A stretch of DNA of 64,000 nucleotides from Lyophyllum atratum (taxonomy: Eukaryota > Basidiomycota > Agaricomycetes > Agaricales > Lyophyllaceae): NCBI GenBank assembly GCA_014905825.1, contig JACGCN010000005.1, positions 620,001 to 684,000 of the forward strand, written 5' to 3'. The position numbers were made by a program, and so were the translations under genes. Of the stretch, positions 50,401-58,577 are shown piece by piece (positions within the stretch are counted from its first letter, which is position 1; the number at the start of each line of letters is the position of its first letter). The notes below the pieces were generated by a model that ran no database searches, was not told the DNA's origin, and saw only the letters and a list, made by a program, of their open reading frames with translations.

Positions 50401-53400
50401 AGTCGGTTGGATGTTGCAAACAGGACGTGCGAAGTTTTCTTTCTGATGGGTGTGGCAAGCATAACGAGGGGAGGATATTTAGGATATGTAGATGTACTAT
50501 TAATATATATCTCAGAGTGACGTCAACACTAAATTTGGACGTTGTACGGTGGAGGCGGCGGGCGCGGCTACCAGCTACTCGTATCCGCCCTGGCTCGGAC
50601 AACTCGACACCCAAGGAGGGGCGTAGGGATTTTGTGGAGAGCACTTCTAGAGCCTGACCCATGTTCACCTTGAGAAGAAATTAATATGCAAGTTCTGATA
50701 GGGAAGATGAGGGCACAGTTCAACGTACATTTGAGTTCAGACAAGCAGCATCCCCAGCCAGCTATATCTCGGCCTCGCCCCTGCAACCTACTCGACGTCT
50801 TGTACCTGGTTTAGTTCAAAAGACGCTGCACGTGTTGCACAGGACGTGGTTTGCGAGGGACAGCAGATGCATGGGCTGGGTATTCCGGGAATCTGTGTCG
50901 GTCTTGCGAGCGCGTTTAGCGCGTAAAAATATGTTGTCCAGCCTCGTCACTAAAATATATCAGAGTCTGCGACCGTGGTGGACGAAGGAGTATGTGCTTA
51001 CTTTGGTTGAGGCAGCCTGCTCCTACAAGCACTTCCGTGCTGTCTGCGATGGCGTCGGAAAGGCTGTAGCGGAGAGGAAGTGAGTGAAAGCGGAATGTGG
51101 AGGAAACAGTCGCAGTCACACGCACCGTTGTCGCGCGTAAGCACGTGCAATCAACAAACCGTGTTTTGGACATGTCCAAAACACGAAAGCTTGGCGTCAC
51201 GCGCACGTCGCGTTTGCGAGTCTGTTTAAGTGGTGCTGAAGAAAAAGATCTATCAGTGGGATAACGGTAGGGAGGAGCATAGGCCGACGCACCATGTGAG
51301 GTAGGGCATGCCAGGGCGCAAGCCACGGCTCTCTGTCACCATAAACAGCAGGCTGGGGCTCCCAAAAGTCCTGCAAACGCAAGGAGTAGGAGACCGAGGT
51401 GCTTCGAATGATGACGTTGAGCTGACTGCGTTCCCGGTCCTACTCAGAAGTTGCCGTCGTCATCCTGCTAAGGCCGGGTCGTAATTCATGAGGACGCGTT
51501 GGACCACAGGTCGGTGCAACACGTTCCTGTGGTCACCCCTATGGTTGAGTGGTTCAGTGCAACACTTCACACACTCAGAGGGGTTGGGAAGGGGGTGGGA
51601 GGGAAGTGAGGTACCCTTGGGAAAGCCCAGAGGTACGGGAGGTGGATGGTTGGTGGAAGAGGTGACGGATGAGGTGGCAGGTGATCGTGGCTGTGTGGGC
51701 GGTTCCGATTGGCGACGTTTGTGGTGGGCGGTTAAGTGGCCAATGAGAGCGTGGGAGAAACTCCTGTTCTTAGTACGCACCCACACACCCCTAGGGCGAA
51801 ACTCGTCGTGAATTTGCGAATTTGGAACTGGTCGGAACGCAATGATAGTCAGATAGAGATTAAAGATATCTACGTGAATTTAAGGGCAGGGATGCGGGTG
51901 TCTAAACTATTGTACTCGCGAACCTGTACCGCAGATGCCGTATGTTTCACGGATCTCGCGTTCAATGCTGTTGTTGGCCGAGATGGAGTGGCGGGTGCGA
52001 GATCTTCCGACGCTGCCCAGGTTTCAGCCTACGTAGAAGTTAGACTCGGAGACTTCAGCTTATTAAGTAAATGAACTTACCGCGATCGCCGCCGCCCAAG
52101 AAAACATTGCGGCCGGCAGGCCACGCTACACAATGATCAGAACATTAGTCAAAGGCTGTAAATGCGAGGGACCACATACCTGAGTAAGATTTTCATGCCA
52201 CATCGCCAGTTGCAAGAACAGTGACAGGAACCCGGCTCGAGGTTGGCGAAACTCGAGTTTGCTGCGGGTCCAGTGCACCCAACTCGGTGCTGCGAGATCG
52301 TCGGGAGTACCTGTAAACATGGCGAGGAGAGCCCTTGGGCTCAGTCCGTTGTCCTGAGCCGCGGCGAACATGTCCGAGGTGCAGGCAGAGATGTGGAGCA
52401 TGTAGGTAGGCGACTCGGTGAACGGAGAATCAGGATCGACAACTGGCTGCGTGATATTGGGTTTGAGTGCAGCAATGACGAGTTAGCACTACGCACCTCA
52501 ACTATTGACCTCTCCACAGTGCAGAGCACCTGGTCTCTTCGAACATCACTCAATGTTAAGTACCCTTGTAAAAAGACGTCCATCCGCCAGGCATCGAGCT
52601 CATTCGCCTGGAGCCACCTGTCAATCGGTCCCGGGAGGTTGAGTCTCTCGCGCTGATAGCGGTGTCGGTCGTATTTGTTGAGCAAGGTGGGAGTTGAGTG
52701 GGAGCTAAACTTGCGACGAGTGGCAGGCATGATGTTAGCAAAGGCTCAACAAGCAAACTTCAGACTGAACTCACCCACAGCAGGGACTACATAGTGCTAG
52801 AAGGTCAACTTAGGATGGCCAGTATTGGATGTGCCAGGAGACATAGCATAGTCAAAGTAGCCAGAGGATGGCTCGATGGAGTGGCTCGATGTCGTGCGAT
52901 GTCACTGAGCCAGGACCGGACACACATGCTTTGTCAGGAATCCCACATCGCGGGTATTGACTTTTCAAGATAGCACATACCTACGGCTTTACCAAGTTGA
53001 TCTTGTGGAATCGGCATCGAGAGGTAGGATTTTGCTATGACTATCTTGTCTATTTAGAATAACCAGGATGTCCACCCTCATGACTATGTAGGGGAAAACG
53101 CAGTGACTGACTTCTACTTGCTTTTACAATGCTTTTAGGTGTTAAAAATGGGAAAAAAATTCCCAAGCACTCCAGATAAAAGATTTCGTGAAAATCGAAG
53201 TTTTTAACACACTGCAGACTCAGCAAGGCATAGTTGACGCAGATTTTCACCAGGCGTCATTGCGCGTCGAAACCATGGGTGGTCACAAAGGGTCACACGG
53301 CAGCCTCCGGCGGACTGTCAAAATTATGGTCAGGTGATGAGCCACGACCGCGACCACGAAAGTCGTGGCTCAACTTTGAACGGGGCTACTGATGGCTACC

Positions 53401-53539
53401 AGATGCAGAAAGTTGTGGGCAAATCTAACAGCGATTTTGGAAGTCAGACGTCGATCCCGGAAATACAGTCCTCGACGTAGATGGCTCACATTTCCTGCGC
53501 AGGGTCCACCGTCTCAAAGGCCAACGACGGGTCGAGCAT
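41424..53539 (-). CDS. DUF6533 multi-pass membrane protein, first intron split by transposon
   Basis: DUF6533 proteins are a large Agaricomycete family of multi-pass membrane proteins of unknown, possibly receptor-like, function. The body lies at 41424-43031. It encodes SFIEPVAFLFYDHLITSG, then NEVEYLWRRSKSQSAYWFFF and NRYFAFFGNIAVTVLGF (the DUF6533 core). Further hydrophobic segments follow (VCHYLFAVRVF, VLLTLRIYALYS, ILAYMVGSGAVLVGISC, YDTILFCLTMAKTWKG). The tail is soluble: MMSRLMLNLHETADAG to SFSLEPAPPRG, stop at 41424. No ATG exists in frame upstream of the core within the flank or the terminal repeat. A fitting first exon lies beyond the transposon: ATG at 53539, MLDPSLAFETVDPAQE, donor gtgagc at 53489. 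This gives a phase that matches the acceptor cacag at 43032-43033. With the element and one ACT copy removed the intron would be 140 nt. The body is secure; exon 1 is inference. Downstream exon joins are approximate. Confidence 0.7.
43073..43131 (+). repeat. Left terminal inverted repeat
   Basis: This is the 59-bp outer repeat of the transposon. It contains its own hairpin: arm GAGCCGCGAC at 43089-43098 and arm GTCGCGGCTC at 43112-43121, a perfect 10-bp stem with a 13-nt loop. It is bordered on the outside by ACT (43070-43072). Confidence 0.9.
43132..44237. other. Left subterminal region of the transposon
   Basis: These ~1.1 kb are non-coding between the left repeat and the accessory gene. 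The first ~130 bp are rich in GCGTC/ACGCG words. A 15-mer at 43213-43227 recurs in inverted orientation at 50919-50933. The remainder is AT-rich. In CACTA elements subterminal repeats bind the transposition proteins; that role here is inference. Confidence 0.5.
44238..46118 (+). CDS. Transposon accessory protein (unknown family)
   Basis: This is a multi-exon gene inside the transposon, starting at ATG 44238 (MTNPASTYNLGHLGFQVPNQ). The N-terminal ~90 residues are Gln/Pro/Tyr/Met-rich. Next comes a coiled-coil segment, VLQQVQNTIARLQAAQELLD then KQQSDTIKQQENKIRSMEAE. An ordered, basic block follows: VVRAVMKDLLGMDGKMMLPA, WNPDWSEGPTVGSVNPDYIK, then LRKMAHAYFGTLRNNYRTS and AKRRAKKNIGSKIRNRKHMK. 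The region RELKWRSLALKKIYARLKKF follows, and the end is strongly acidic with a DDQED repeat (~46041-46085). About eight introns; roughly 470 residues. The coiled coil plus basic block suggests a DNA-binding accessory, by analogy with TnpA of plant CACTA elements, but there is no recognised homology. It is convergent with the transposase, ~37 bp between stops. Confidence 0.72.
46155..50285 (-). CDS. Tnp2-type (CACTA/Plavaka-like) transposase
   Basis: The start is the ATG at 50285. The N-terminus is a Cys-rich finger typical of Agaricomycete Tnp2 transposases (VACSCSKCGGRLVTQRELQQ), followed by ~150 acidic, probably disordered residues. Next come HLPFRACDAVLVCLGVIL, a Cys motif (CPNCMEVF...CTSCSARLF) and LRIGVSLGVDWFSYL. 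The catalytic region follows: HYFMRILINELLRLWRDG, ITPKYPNGRRVRVALVAVVC, LGGFGSHAHTYFCTKC, then WSELYRLPYFDICRMIVIDP and MHNLLLG. The Asp in GVDW and in VIDPMH are candidate DDE acids (inference). Downstream: IRPNHHYAVHTAASVRDYGP, EFWTFLFERLNKVLKSYKTN and ELETSFFREFHRTVQ. The C-terminus (GTIHSHIALPPSP, RLWVGELLDILVVNQ) ends ...VTVLRKR, with a TAG just past an acceptor at 46155-46157, though the last exon is uncertain. Roughly 1,000 residues in ~11 exons, no internal lesion seen. Confidence 0.85.
50286..51869. other. Internal non-coding region of the transposon
   Basis: These ~1.6 kb lie upstream of the transposase and downstream of the third gene. It contains GCG/CGC-rich clusters (~50905-50930 and ~51100-51230), the 15-mer at 50919-50933 and a 26-bp perfect palindrome at 51160-51185. 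Plus-strand frames at 50832-51083 and 51488-51811 have no motif. It most likely contains the transposase promoter. Confidence 0.5.
51160..51185. promoter_or_regulatory. 26-bp perfect palindrome, possible protein-binding site
   Basis: The sequence CGTGTTTTGGACA is followed immediately by its exact reverse complement, with no spacer. It lies between two minus-strand transposon genes, about 875 bp upstream of the transposase ATG. A dimeric DNA-binding protein site or cruciform is possible; a regulatory role is inference. Confidence 0.4.
51870..52730 (-). CDS. Transposon passenger protein (unknown)
   Basis: This gene inside the transposon starts at the ATG at 52730: MPATRRKFSSHSTPTLLNKY. It continues RHRYQRERLNLPGPIDRWLQ, then ELDAWRMDVFLQGYLTLSDV and TVERSIVE. 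A ~53-nt intron joins to PVVDPDSPFTESPTYMLHIS, then the helix-rich stretch LSPRALLAMFTGTPDDLAAP, HWTRSKLEFRQPRAGFLSLF and LQLAMWHENLTQ. Short exons follow (RGLPAAMFSWAAAIA, then AETWAASEDLAPATPSRPTT), ending DTRIPALKFT with TAG at 51870-51872. About 230 residues, four exons, all joins in frame. No family recognised. It has no Cys/His finger and is not acidic or low-complexity, so it looks like a folded protein. It may be a second accessory factor or captured host sequence. Confidence 0.6.
52731..53328. other. Right subterminal region of the transposon
   Basis: These ~600 bp are non-coding upstream of the passenger gene, which must contain its promoter. The innermost ~60 bp next to the right repeat resemble the equivalent left sequence (ATTTT and AGTCCGC words). 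Confidence 0.5.
53329..53387 (-). repeat. Right terminal inverted repeat
   Basis: Read on the minus strand it matches the left repeat at 55 of 59 positions. Its hairpin arms are at 53339-53348 and 53362-53371 (GAGCCACGAC and GTCGTGGCTC). Two of the four differences from the left end fall at paired stem positions and keep pairing. Followed by ACT (53388-53390). Confidence 0.9.
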
Positions 53540-54059
53540 CGCTGCCTGTGGCAGGAACAGAAAGATGAGGCTCACGAAGGGGCCCCGCTGGCCGGGGGAT
53601 TTACACTCCAAGCTAGGAGTCACGGTTCATTTTTGATGATGAGAACTCCCAAATCTTGCTCCCTTGGGTCATTGGAATGACAGAGAAGCGTCTTGCTCGA
53701 CTGAAGCGCCGACTGCGACCGAAGTTGGGATAATCCTTGCCTAGTAAAACGTCACATGGTCATATCAGTATCGCGGGGTGAACAAAGTCTACCCCATCAA
53801 GCAGATTGACGTTGTTCTCTGACAGGCACGGGCGAACGCCGATCGAAAGACCACCATATTTCCACTGCTCTGAGAAGTTGCGAAAGATGCTTGGCGCCCG
53901 TGTCGCCGAGGAGCCGGCGTTGCACGTTGTAGAGGATCTGAAGGAAGGTACCATTCCATTGGAAATATTAATAAGTATACAGGCAGCGGCAAAGCGTGAA
54001 AGCATTTAGTAATTAAGCAGGGTGCAGGAGAGATAAAATACCAAGTCTCCACAGACCAC
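53540..54059. other. Intergenic, with one short coding-like minus-strand frame
   Basis: These 520 bp lie upstream of DUF6533 exon 1 and downstream of the RRM gene. It contains a 55-codon minus-strand frame (53797-53964) with a protein-like composition (ILYNVQRRLLGDTGAKHLSQ) but no ATG or convincing splice partner. It may be an exon of an unrecognised gene, a relic, or chance. Confidence 0.3.
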
Positions 54060-55581
54060 TCAACTACTTTCGTTTGGCCGATACCGCTTCCGAGGTCCAT
54101 CGATGCCTTGACCACCGCTTTGCATGAACGCAGGATTGACATGGCCTTGTGCGCCGAGCCCAGCGCCCATGTTTCCCATACCTGAGCGCGCCATGGAATG
54201 AGACACAGGAAAGCGTGATAGTAAGCAAAACATGCGAGTCGTAAACTAAGGAAGCTAGAAATTCGTACCCATACCGCCCATCATCCCCCCGCGTCCGCCA
54301 CCCATCATCCCACCTCGCGGGCCCTGGGGAATCATGCCCCCACGACCACCCCCGAAGTTGCCCCCGCCACCAAAGCCGGCATTGCCGCCCATGAAGCCGC
54401 CGCCCATACCCATGCCCATGCCCATGCCCCCACCCATCATACCGCCCCGCATCATCCCCGCGCCACCCATCATCCCCCCACGTCCACCACCCATCATGTT
54501 CATATTGTTCATCTGATTCCCTCGGAAGTTGCCCCCACCACCGCGACCCATACCTGCACCCGCGGTTGGTATGGGTGCGGGTGCCACCTGCTGCTGGCCA
54601 CCGACGCCCCGTGGCGGGGGTTCTGGGAGAATCGGGCATTAGTATGGCGAAGGTGGACGTTAAGTGGAGGTACCGTACCTTTGGGGAGTGTTCGGAAGGG
54701 ATTGCCTTGTGCCGAATTAGTCAGTGTTGCTGTTGCTCGCCGGTTCTGGAAGTCGCTGGAAGAGGAAGCGAGTGCTGATTAGGTGGTTGTGTGGAGTCGG
54801 ATCCGGACAGTATGTGCTCACTTCGTGTCAAACCATTGCTTGAGGACCTGTGCGCCTTCGGCGTCGTGGACCTCGATGTAAGCGATACTGGCAAGCGAGA
54901 TTGGAACGTTAATGTAAAGCCAGGTGCGGTCTATGCCTTTACTTACCCTTTACTCTTGCCGTTGACCTTGTGCTCAGAAAAAGTGATATCTTTGTGGTCG
55001 ATTTGGACTCTGAGTGTGCTTGCAACTTGGCGGAGGTCTTCATCAGTCGTCCACTGTACAAAACAAAGGAGAAGGGGCAAACAGAACACATTGTGAGATA
55101 AAGCCTCAAAACCATATGCACACGAGACTAAACGACAAGACAAACGGACCCATTGCAAATCGCCGATATACAACGCGTCGTACCCGGTGTCCATGCCACC
55201 GCCGTTCATCATCTGGCCACCCATCGCTTGCTGGTTCAAGGCTATGTAGTTAGCCGCCGGGTTCGGCCCTGACATGGTGGAGTCTTGTTGCTGCCCGTGT
55301 GCGCTGGACGCACTCTGTCGCGACGCAGGCGGAGGATTCCCGTCGTGGTCATCGTCTCGAGACCGCTTATCGCCCGCGTTAGGCTCGATGGCGGATATCA
55401 CGGTATCCACCGCCTCCTGCTTGCGCTGTGCTGGGCGCTCATCCTTACGCAACGAAGAAAGCGCGTCAGTTCCAGGCACAAACGCGTAGTACTACGGCAT
55501 GGCGCGTACCTCCTCCCGCTGGTGTTGCTGCCTCCTGTGTCCTTCCTCTTCTCCGTATAAATCATAATCTTCTTCAGGCAT
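54060..55581 (-). CDS. RRM protein, CFIm68/CPSF6-like
   Basis: This resembles the large subunit of cleavage factor Im (CPSF6/CPSF7), which helps select pre-mRNA polyadenylation sites. The ATG at 55581 gives [20 protein letters not shown], an acidic/Gln head. After an intron (~55443-55510) comes a basic segment, then a single [63 protein letters not shown] and [20 protein letters not shown]. The YIGDLQWWTTDEDL start matches the CPSF6 RRM closely. The C-terminal half is Gly/Met/Arg-rich with [13 protein letters not shown] repeats and a [10 protein letters not shown] run, in place of the Pro-rich and RS regions of the human protein. The last exon gives [20 protein letters not shown] and ends [13 protein letters not shown] at 54060-54062. 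About 330 residues. RRM and family assignment firm; exact orthology inferred. Confidence 0.84.
54402..54430. repeat. CCCATG hexamer repeat inside the RRM gene
   Basis: Four to five tandem CCCATR hexamers encode alternating Gly-Met on the minus strand. It is part of the wider Gly/Met low-complexity tail of the CFIm68-like protein. Confidence 0.75.
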
Positions 55582-56040
55582 GTTGTCGCGTCGATGGACT
55601 CAATAGGTTTAAGATGTGCCAAGGTCGATGAAATTTCCAAAACTCTTTTTTTGCTCTGTAGGTTAAGAATCACAGGACGCACTTGAGTAACGACGACAAA
55701 TATGACAGATGGAGAGGCAACAAAAGACACAGGTTGGGAATGGGCATATACAGGGATTGTGGCGCTCTATACAAAGTCAGCCAAGAACAGGAAAGGGTTC
55801 TTACATGCGGTATTGATACAGAGTAGGGAGCTTGTACAATCTTTAAGTGATGCTCACTCAAGTAACAGATACAGAGGAGGAAGACACAATAGGAGAAGAA
55901 AACGGGAACAGCGGAGACGATGATGGAAGTCGTGGAACAAGGATTCGAAGACGTCCACTTCGGGGCAACCGATTTTTACATGATGTTTACGGCTATTTAC
56001 CTCGGGTCCGTGCGTCCAATTCTGATTCAGTTTGACTCCA
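55582..56040. other. Intergenic
   Basis: These 459 bp lie between the RRM gene start and the DENN gene stop, both on the minus strand. Short plus-strand frames (55702-56123) have no motif. No gene seen. Confidence 0.4.
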
Positions 56041-58249
56041 CTACCCTGCCTGTTTCTCCTTCAGGACACCTTCCACTATGTGCTCCTGATTTGCAAGCCA
56101 CAAACCAAATCCTGGCGTCTTGAGCAGCCGCTCATAGAATTCTGTCCGTTTACTCTTCGACCGGAACGGTAGCGTGCTCCCATGAGCCATGAGTGACGCG
56201 AAAAAATTAGCAGAGTTGAATGGTTTGAGACGAAGGGTATTTGTCGAGGATCGGGCGACCTCGGTAGGGGTGGGTATCAGAGTATTAAGGTATCGTGCAA
56301 GAGGAGTTATAAGCTCGGTCGTCCGCGAGTGGAAGTGCCGTCGGAGCGCGAGAGAAGCGTTGAGCTCTGAACAGACTTCAATCACGAGCGATATTCAGAA
56401 ACATACTGGACATACTTGCTCTTTCGTCTCCACGCAAGGCGGTTTCTAGTTGCTTGAGAAGCGTGCGGTCTTTAGAAATATAACGTTTGTGTGTCTTCGA
56501 CTTCCACCCCGGCGCTGGGCCAGCGGGCGTAGCAGATGTTGATTTCTGAACCGTAGCCGTATTGCCTCTATAAGTTGTTTCAGTACCACGCGCCGCTGTC
56601 AGGTTTCATCTCATCTCTTACGTTCTTCTACGCCCAAGGCTGAGAATATGTGGCCAATGATTGCATGACTTCTCGAAGAATGGATTCGTTACACCCAAGA
56701 GGATTCCAGGTTTGGGCGGCAGTCGATTGACCAGCAATGAAAGGTCTCCGTCTTGCATCGTGAAATAGGGACGGCAATCTCCTGCCAGAGGTATCTACAA
56801 AGCTTATTGTTTGAGACTTAAGGACGAGGTAGTGGTCAAGCTAACTCACTGGTCGCAAGAGGTCGCGAAGCCACCATATCGCTTGACTCGTCTGTGCTGG
56901 GGACGTACCAAACACCAGTAAAGGCTCGCACAGGACAAGACACTCCCATATTGACCAGAGCTGCGACAAAGCCGCTTCAAACAGCAGTATCGGCGATGGT
57001 ATTAGAGGGGACGAAGACGCAGCAATCTGTTTGATACCGTGAGCCAACATCCTGAGGCGAGGCACCGGTTTACGAACGTAGTTTCTGGGATCATACTTGC
57101 TGACAGCCGATGGGTTCGGCGTAAATTGCTGTTCATCGGCGGTAAGAGGTAGGACAAGTCGAAGCACTGAGCCTAGAAAGCCAAGCTCGAGCGTTTCTCC
57201 GGGGGTGGGGTCTCGCCTTTACTTCGCAGCGAGTCAGCATCATGCCCACCAAGGGAGATGCACTCATACCAAGTCAAAATGTTTTGGCATGCGGCCTCTA
57301 GCATCGGTAGCCCATGTTGTTGGAACAGAGGTCCAAATATCGATATAAGCAAAGAGAAGAAGGCCGGGAATTGATGCTGTGTAAGTATCACCACAGAACG
57401 CTGGATGAAAGTGAGTATGGGAGTGGAGGAGAAGCATGCGAAAATATCACCTGTTCGTAACCTCGCTTCGACGTGGGGTCCCTCTTCTGCGTGAAATGCG
57501 AGTAGCCATAGATAAACCCGTCCGTAGTTGGTGGCCTCTTCTCGATGTGTATAGAATTCCGCTGTTCACGAAAACGGAACGAATGACACTGCGACCCCTG
57601 ATCGAACTGCAATGAATCCGGGAACGAAGAGAATGCCCTGTATGAACACCGTTTAGAACCAACGAGACGCCCTGAAGTATACAGAGCCGCTCACAAATTC
57701 TCCGCTTCCGCAGGCAGCAATATCGACGGCGGGTATATCCCATCAATAACCGGTCCATCGTCCACGTCAAAGTCGACTGAAAGGGAACCTCAGACACGAC
57801 GGCACAGCAGCCTCGGGCGTACGAGAGGCGTACGCACCGATTGCTATCCCAATGATCCACCGCCGGATTCTCTCTATGGCGTCCTGGCTGAGCTCGAGCT
57901 GGTCCAGCTCCGCTTGCCGTCGCCGTGGCTTGCTCTCCAGCTGGCACACCCTAGGGAGGGTCTGCGACCGTGAAAGCTGAGTTGGTCTCGTAGGCTGTGA
58001 GAGCGAAGGTGAGGAAGGGGAGGTCAGCTGTCCAAGGCTCTTCCGGGAGATACTAGGCGGGATTTCTGGGACGTCGAAGCCTTGAGGGAAGGCTGCCCGT
58101 GCAGGCGTTGGTGTCGTGATGCTTCCCTCCGTCGAGGATACGGTCGTTGAGCTCGCTGGGGTACGAACGATGCCCAGATATGGGCTCGCCTCTCCTATGT
58201 CTTCCTCTTCTTGAAAAGGTTCATCGAGCTTGAGGTCAGCTCTGCGCAT
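56041..58249 (-). CDS. DENN-domain protein, DENND6 (AFI1-like) homologue
   Basis: DENND6 proteins are DENN-type Rab regulators linked to endosomal recycling. The start is ATG 58249: MRRADLKLDEPFQEEEDIGE, then ~100 Ser/Pro-rich residues and ELSQDAIERIRRWIIGIAIV. The core begins DFDVDDGPVIDGIYPPSILL and AFSSFPDS. It continues with HSFRFREQRNSIHIEKRPPT, then DGFIYGYSHFTQKRDPTSKR and GYEQRSVVILTQHQFPAFFS. Next are LPMLEAACQNILTW, PGETLELGFLGSVLRLVLP, LWECLVLCEPLLVFGTSPAQ and DCRPYFTMQDGDLSLLV. Then comes ILLGVTNPFFEKSCNHWPHI, the most diagnostic DENND6 segment. The C-terminal helical region has LALRRHFHSRTTELITPLAR, FYERLLKTPGFGLWL and HIVEGVLKEKQAG (stop at 56041). About nine introns and ~580 residues, as in the family. 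The N-terminal disordered extension is fungal-specific in my reading. Confidence 0.86.
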
Positions 58250-58577
58250 TGGGTAGAGAAAGAGTCCCAGAGGAAGTGGTTGAGTGTGAAGCGTGGTTTG
58301 GGTCTGAGGCGATCATCCCTTGGTTATGAATTTCAGTTACAGATTCTACCACTTCCTCCACATGTTCACGGTCACTTTCATCTCTCTTACGTATCATCAT
58401 ACAGTACTGTAACAGGCTATAGATAATCGTTCTTCTGGAGAAATTTTGCGGAAATTGAACTCTTACATGTTACGCTGCAGGCCACTAGACCAAATTTACC
58501 TCAAGTTATCCTCAGCATTACATGGAACTTGCGATGACACAAAGACGTAAGAGTTCCAGGTATATTGACAACACATG

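Larger units (their letters stand above)
43073..53387. mobile_element. CACTA/EnSpm-type (Tnp2/Plavaka-like) DNA transposon, 10.3 kb
   Basis: The two ends are near-perfect inverted repeats of 59 bp starting AGCCCCGTTCAAAGTTGAGC, with four mismatches. Weaker similarity continues inward (the ATTTT...AGTCCGC segment). Directly outside each end is ACT (43070-43072 and 53388-53390), consistent with the 3-bp target duplication of CACTA elements. An alternative reading puts the termini at CACTA (left) and CAGTA (right) without a duplication. Inside are a Tnp2-type transposase (minus, 46155-50285), a convergent accessory gene (plus, 44238-46118) and a third gene (minus, 51870-52730). All three frames look intact, and the repeats are similar, suggesting a fairly young and perhaps autonomous copy. 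It sits in intron 1 of a DUF6533 gene. Superfamily assignment rests on the transposase motifs; the precise family name (Plavaka) is inference. Confidence 0.88.

Noticed and set aside
43073..53387. Assignment to the KDZ (Kyakuja-Dileera-Zisupton) transposon group
   Set aside because: KDZ elements make longer (about 8-9 bp) duplications, and the transposase has Tnp2-type motifs such as VIDPMHNLLLG and MPGPKEA rather than KDZ-type ones.
43069..53392. Transposon termini read as CACTA/CAGTA instead of AGCCCCG
   Set aside because: The left end reads CACTA and the right CAGTA, tempting for a CACTA element, but then no target duplication remains. The AGCCCCG boundary leaves an exact ACT on both sides. 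Kept only as an alternative.
54334..54516. Poly-proline plus-strand frame
   Set aside because: It is the reverse complement of the Gly/Met repeat tail of the RRM gene.
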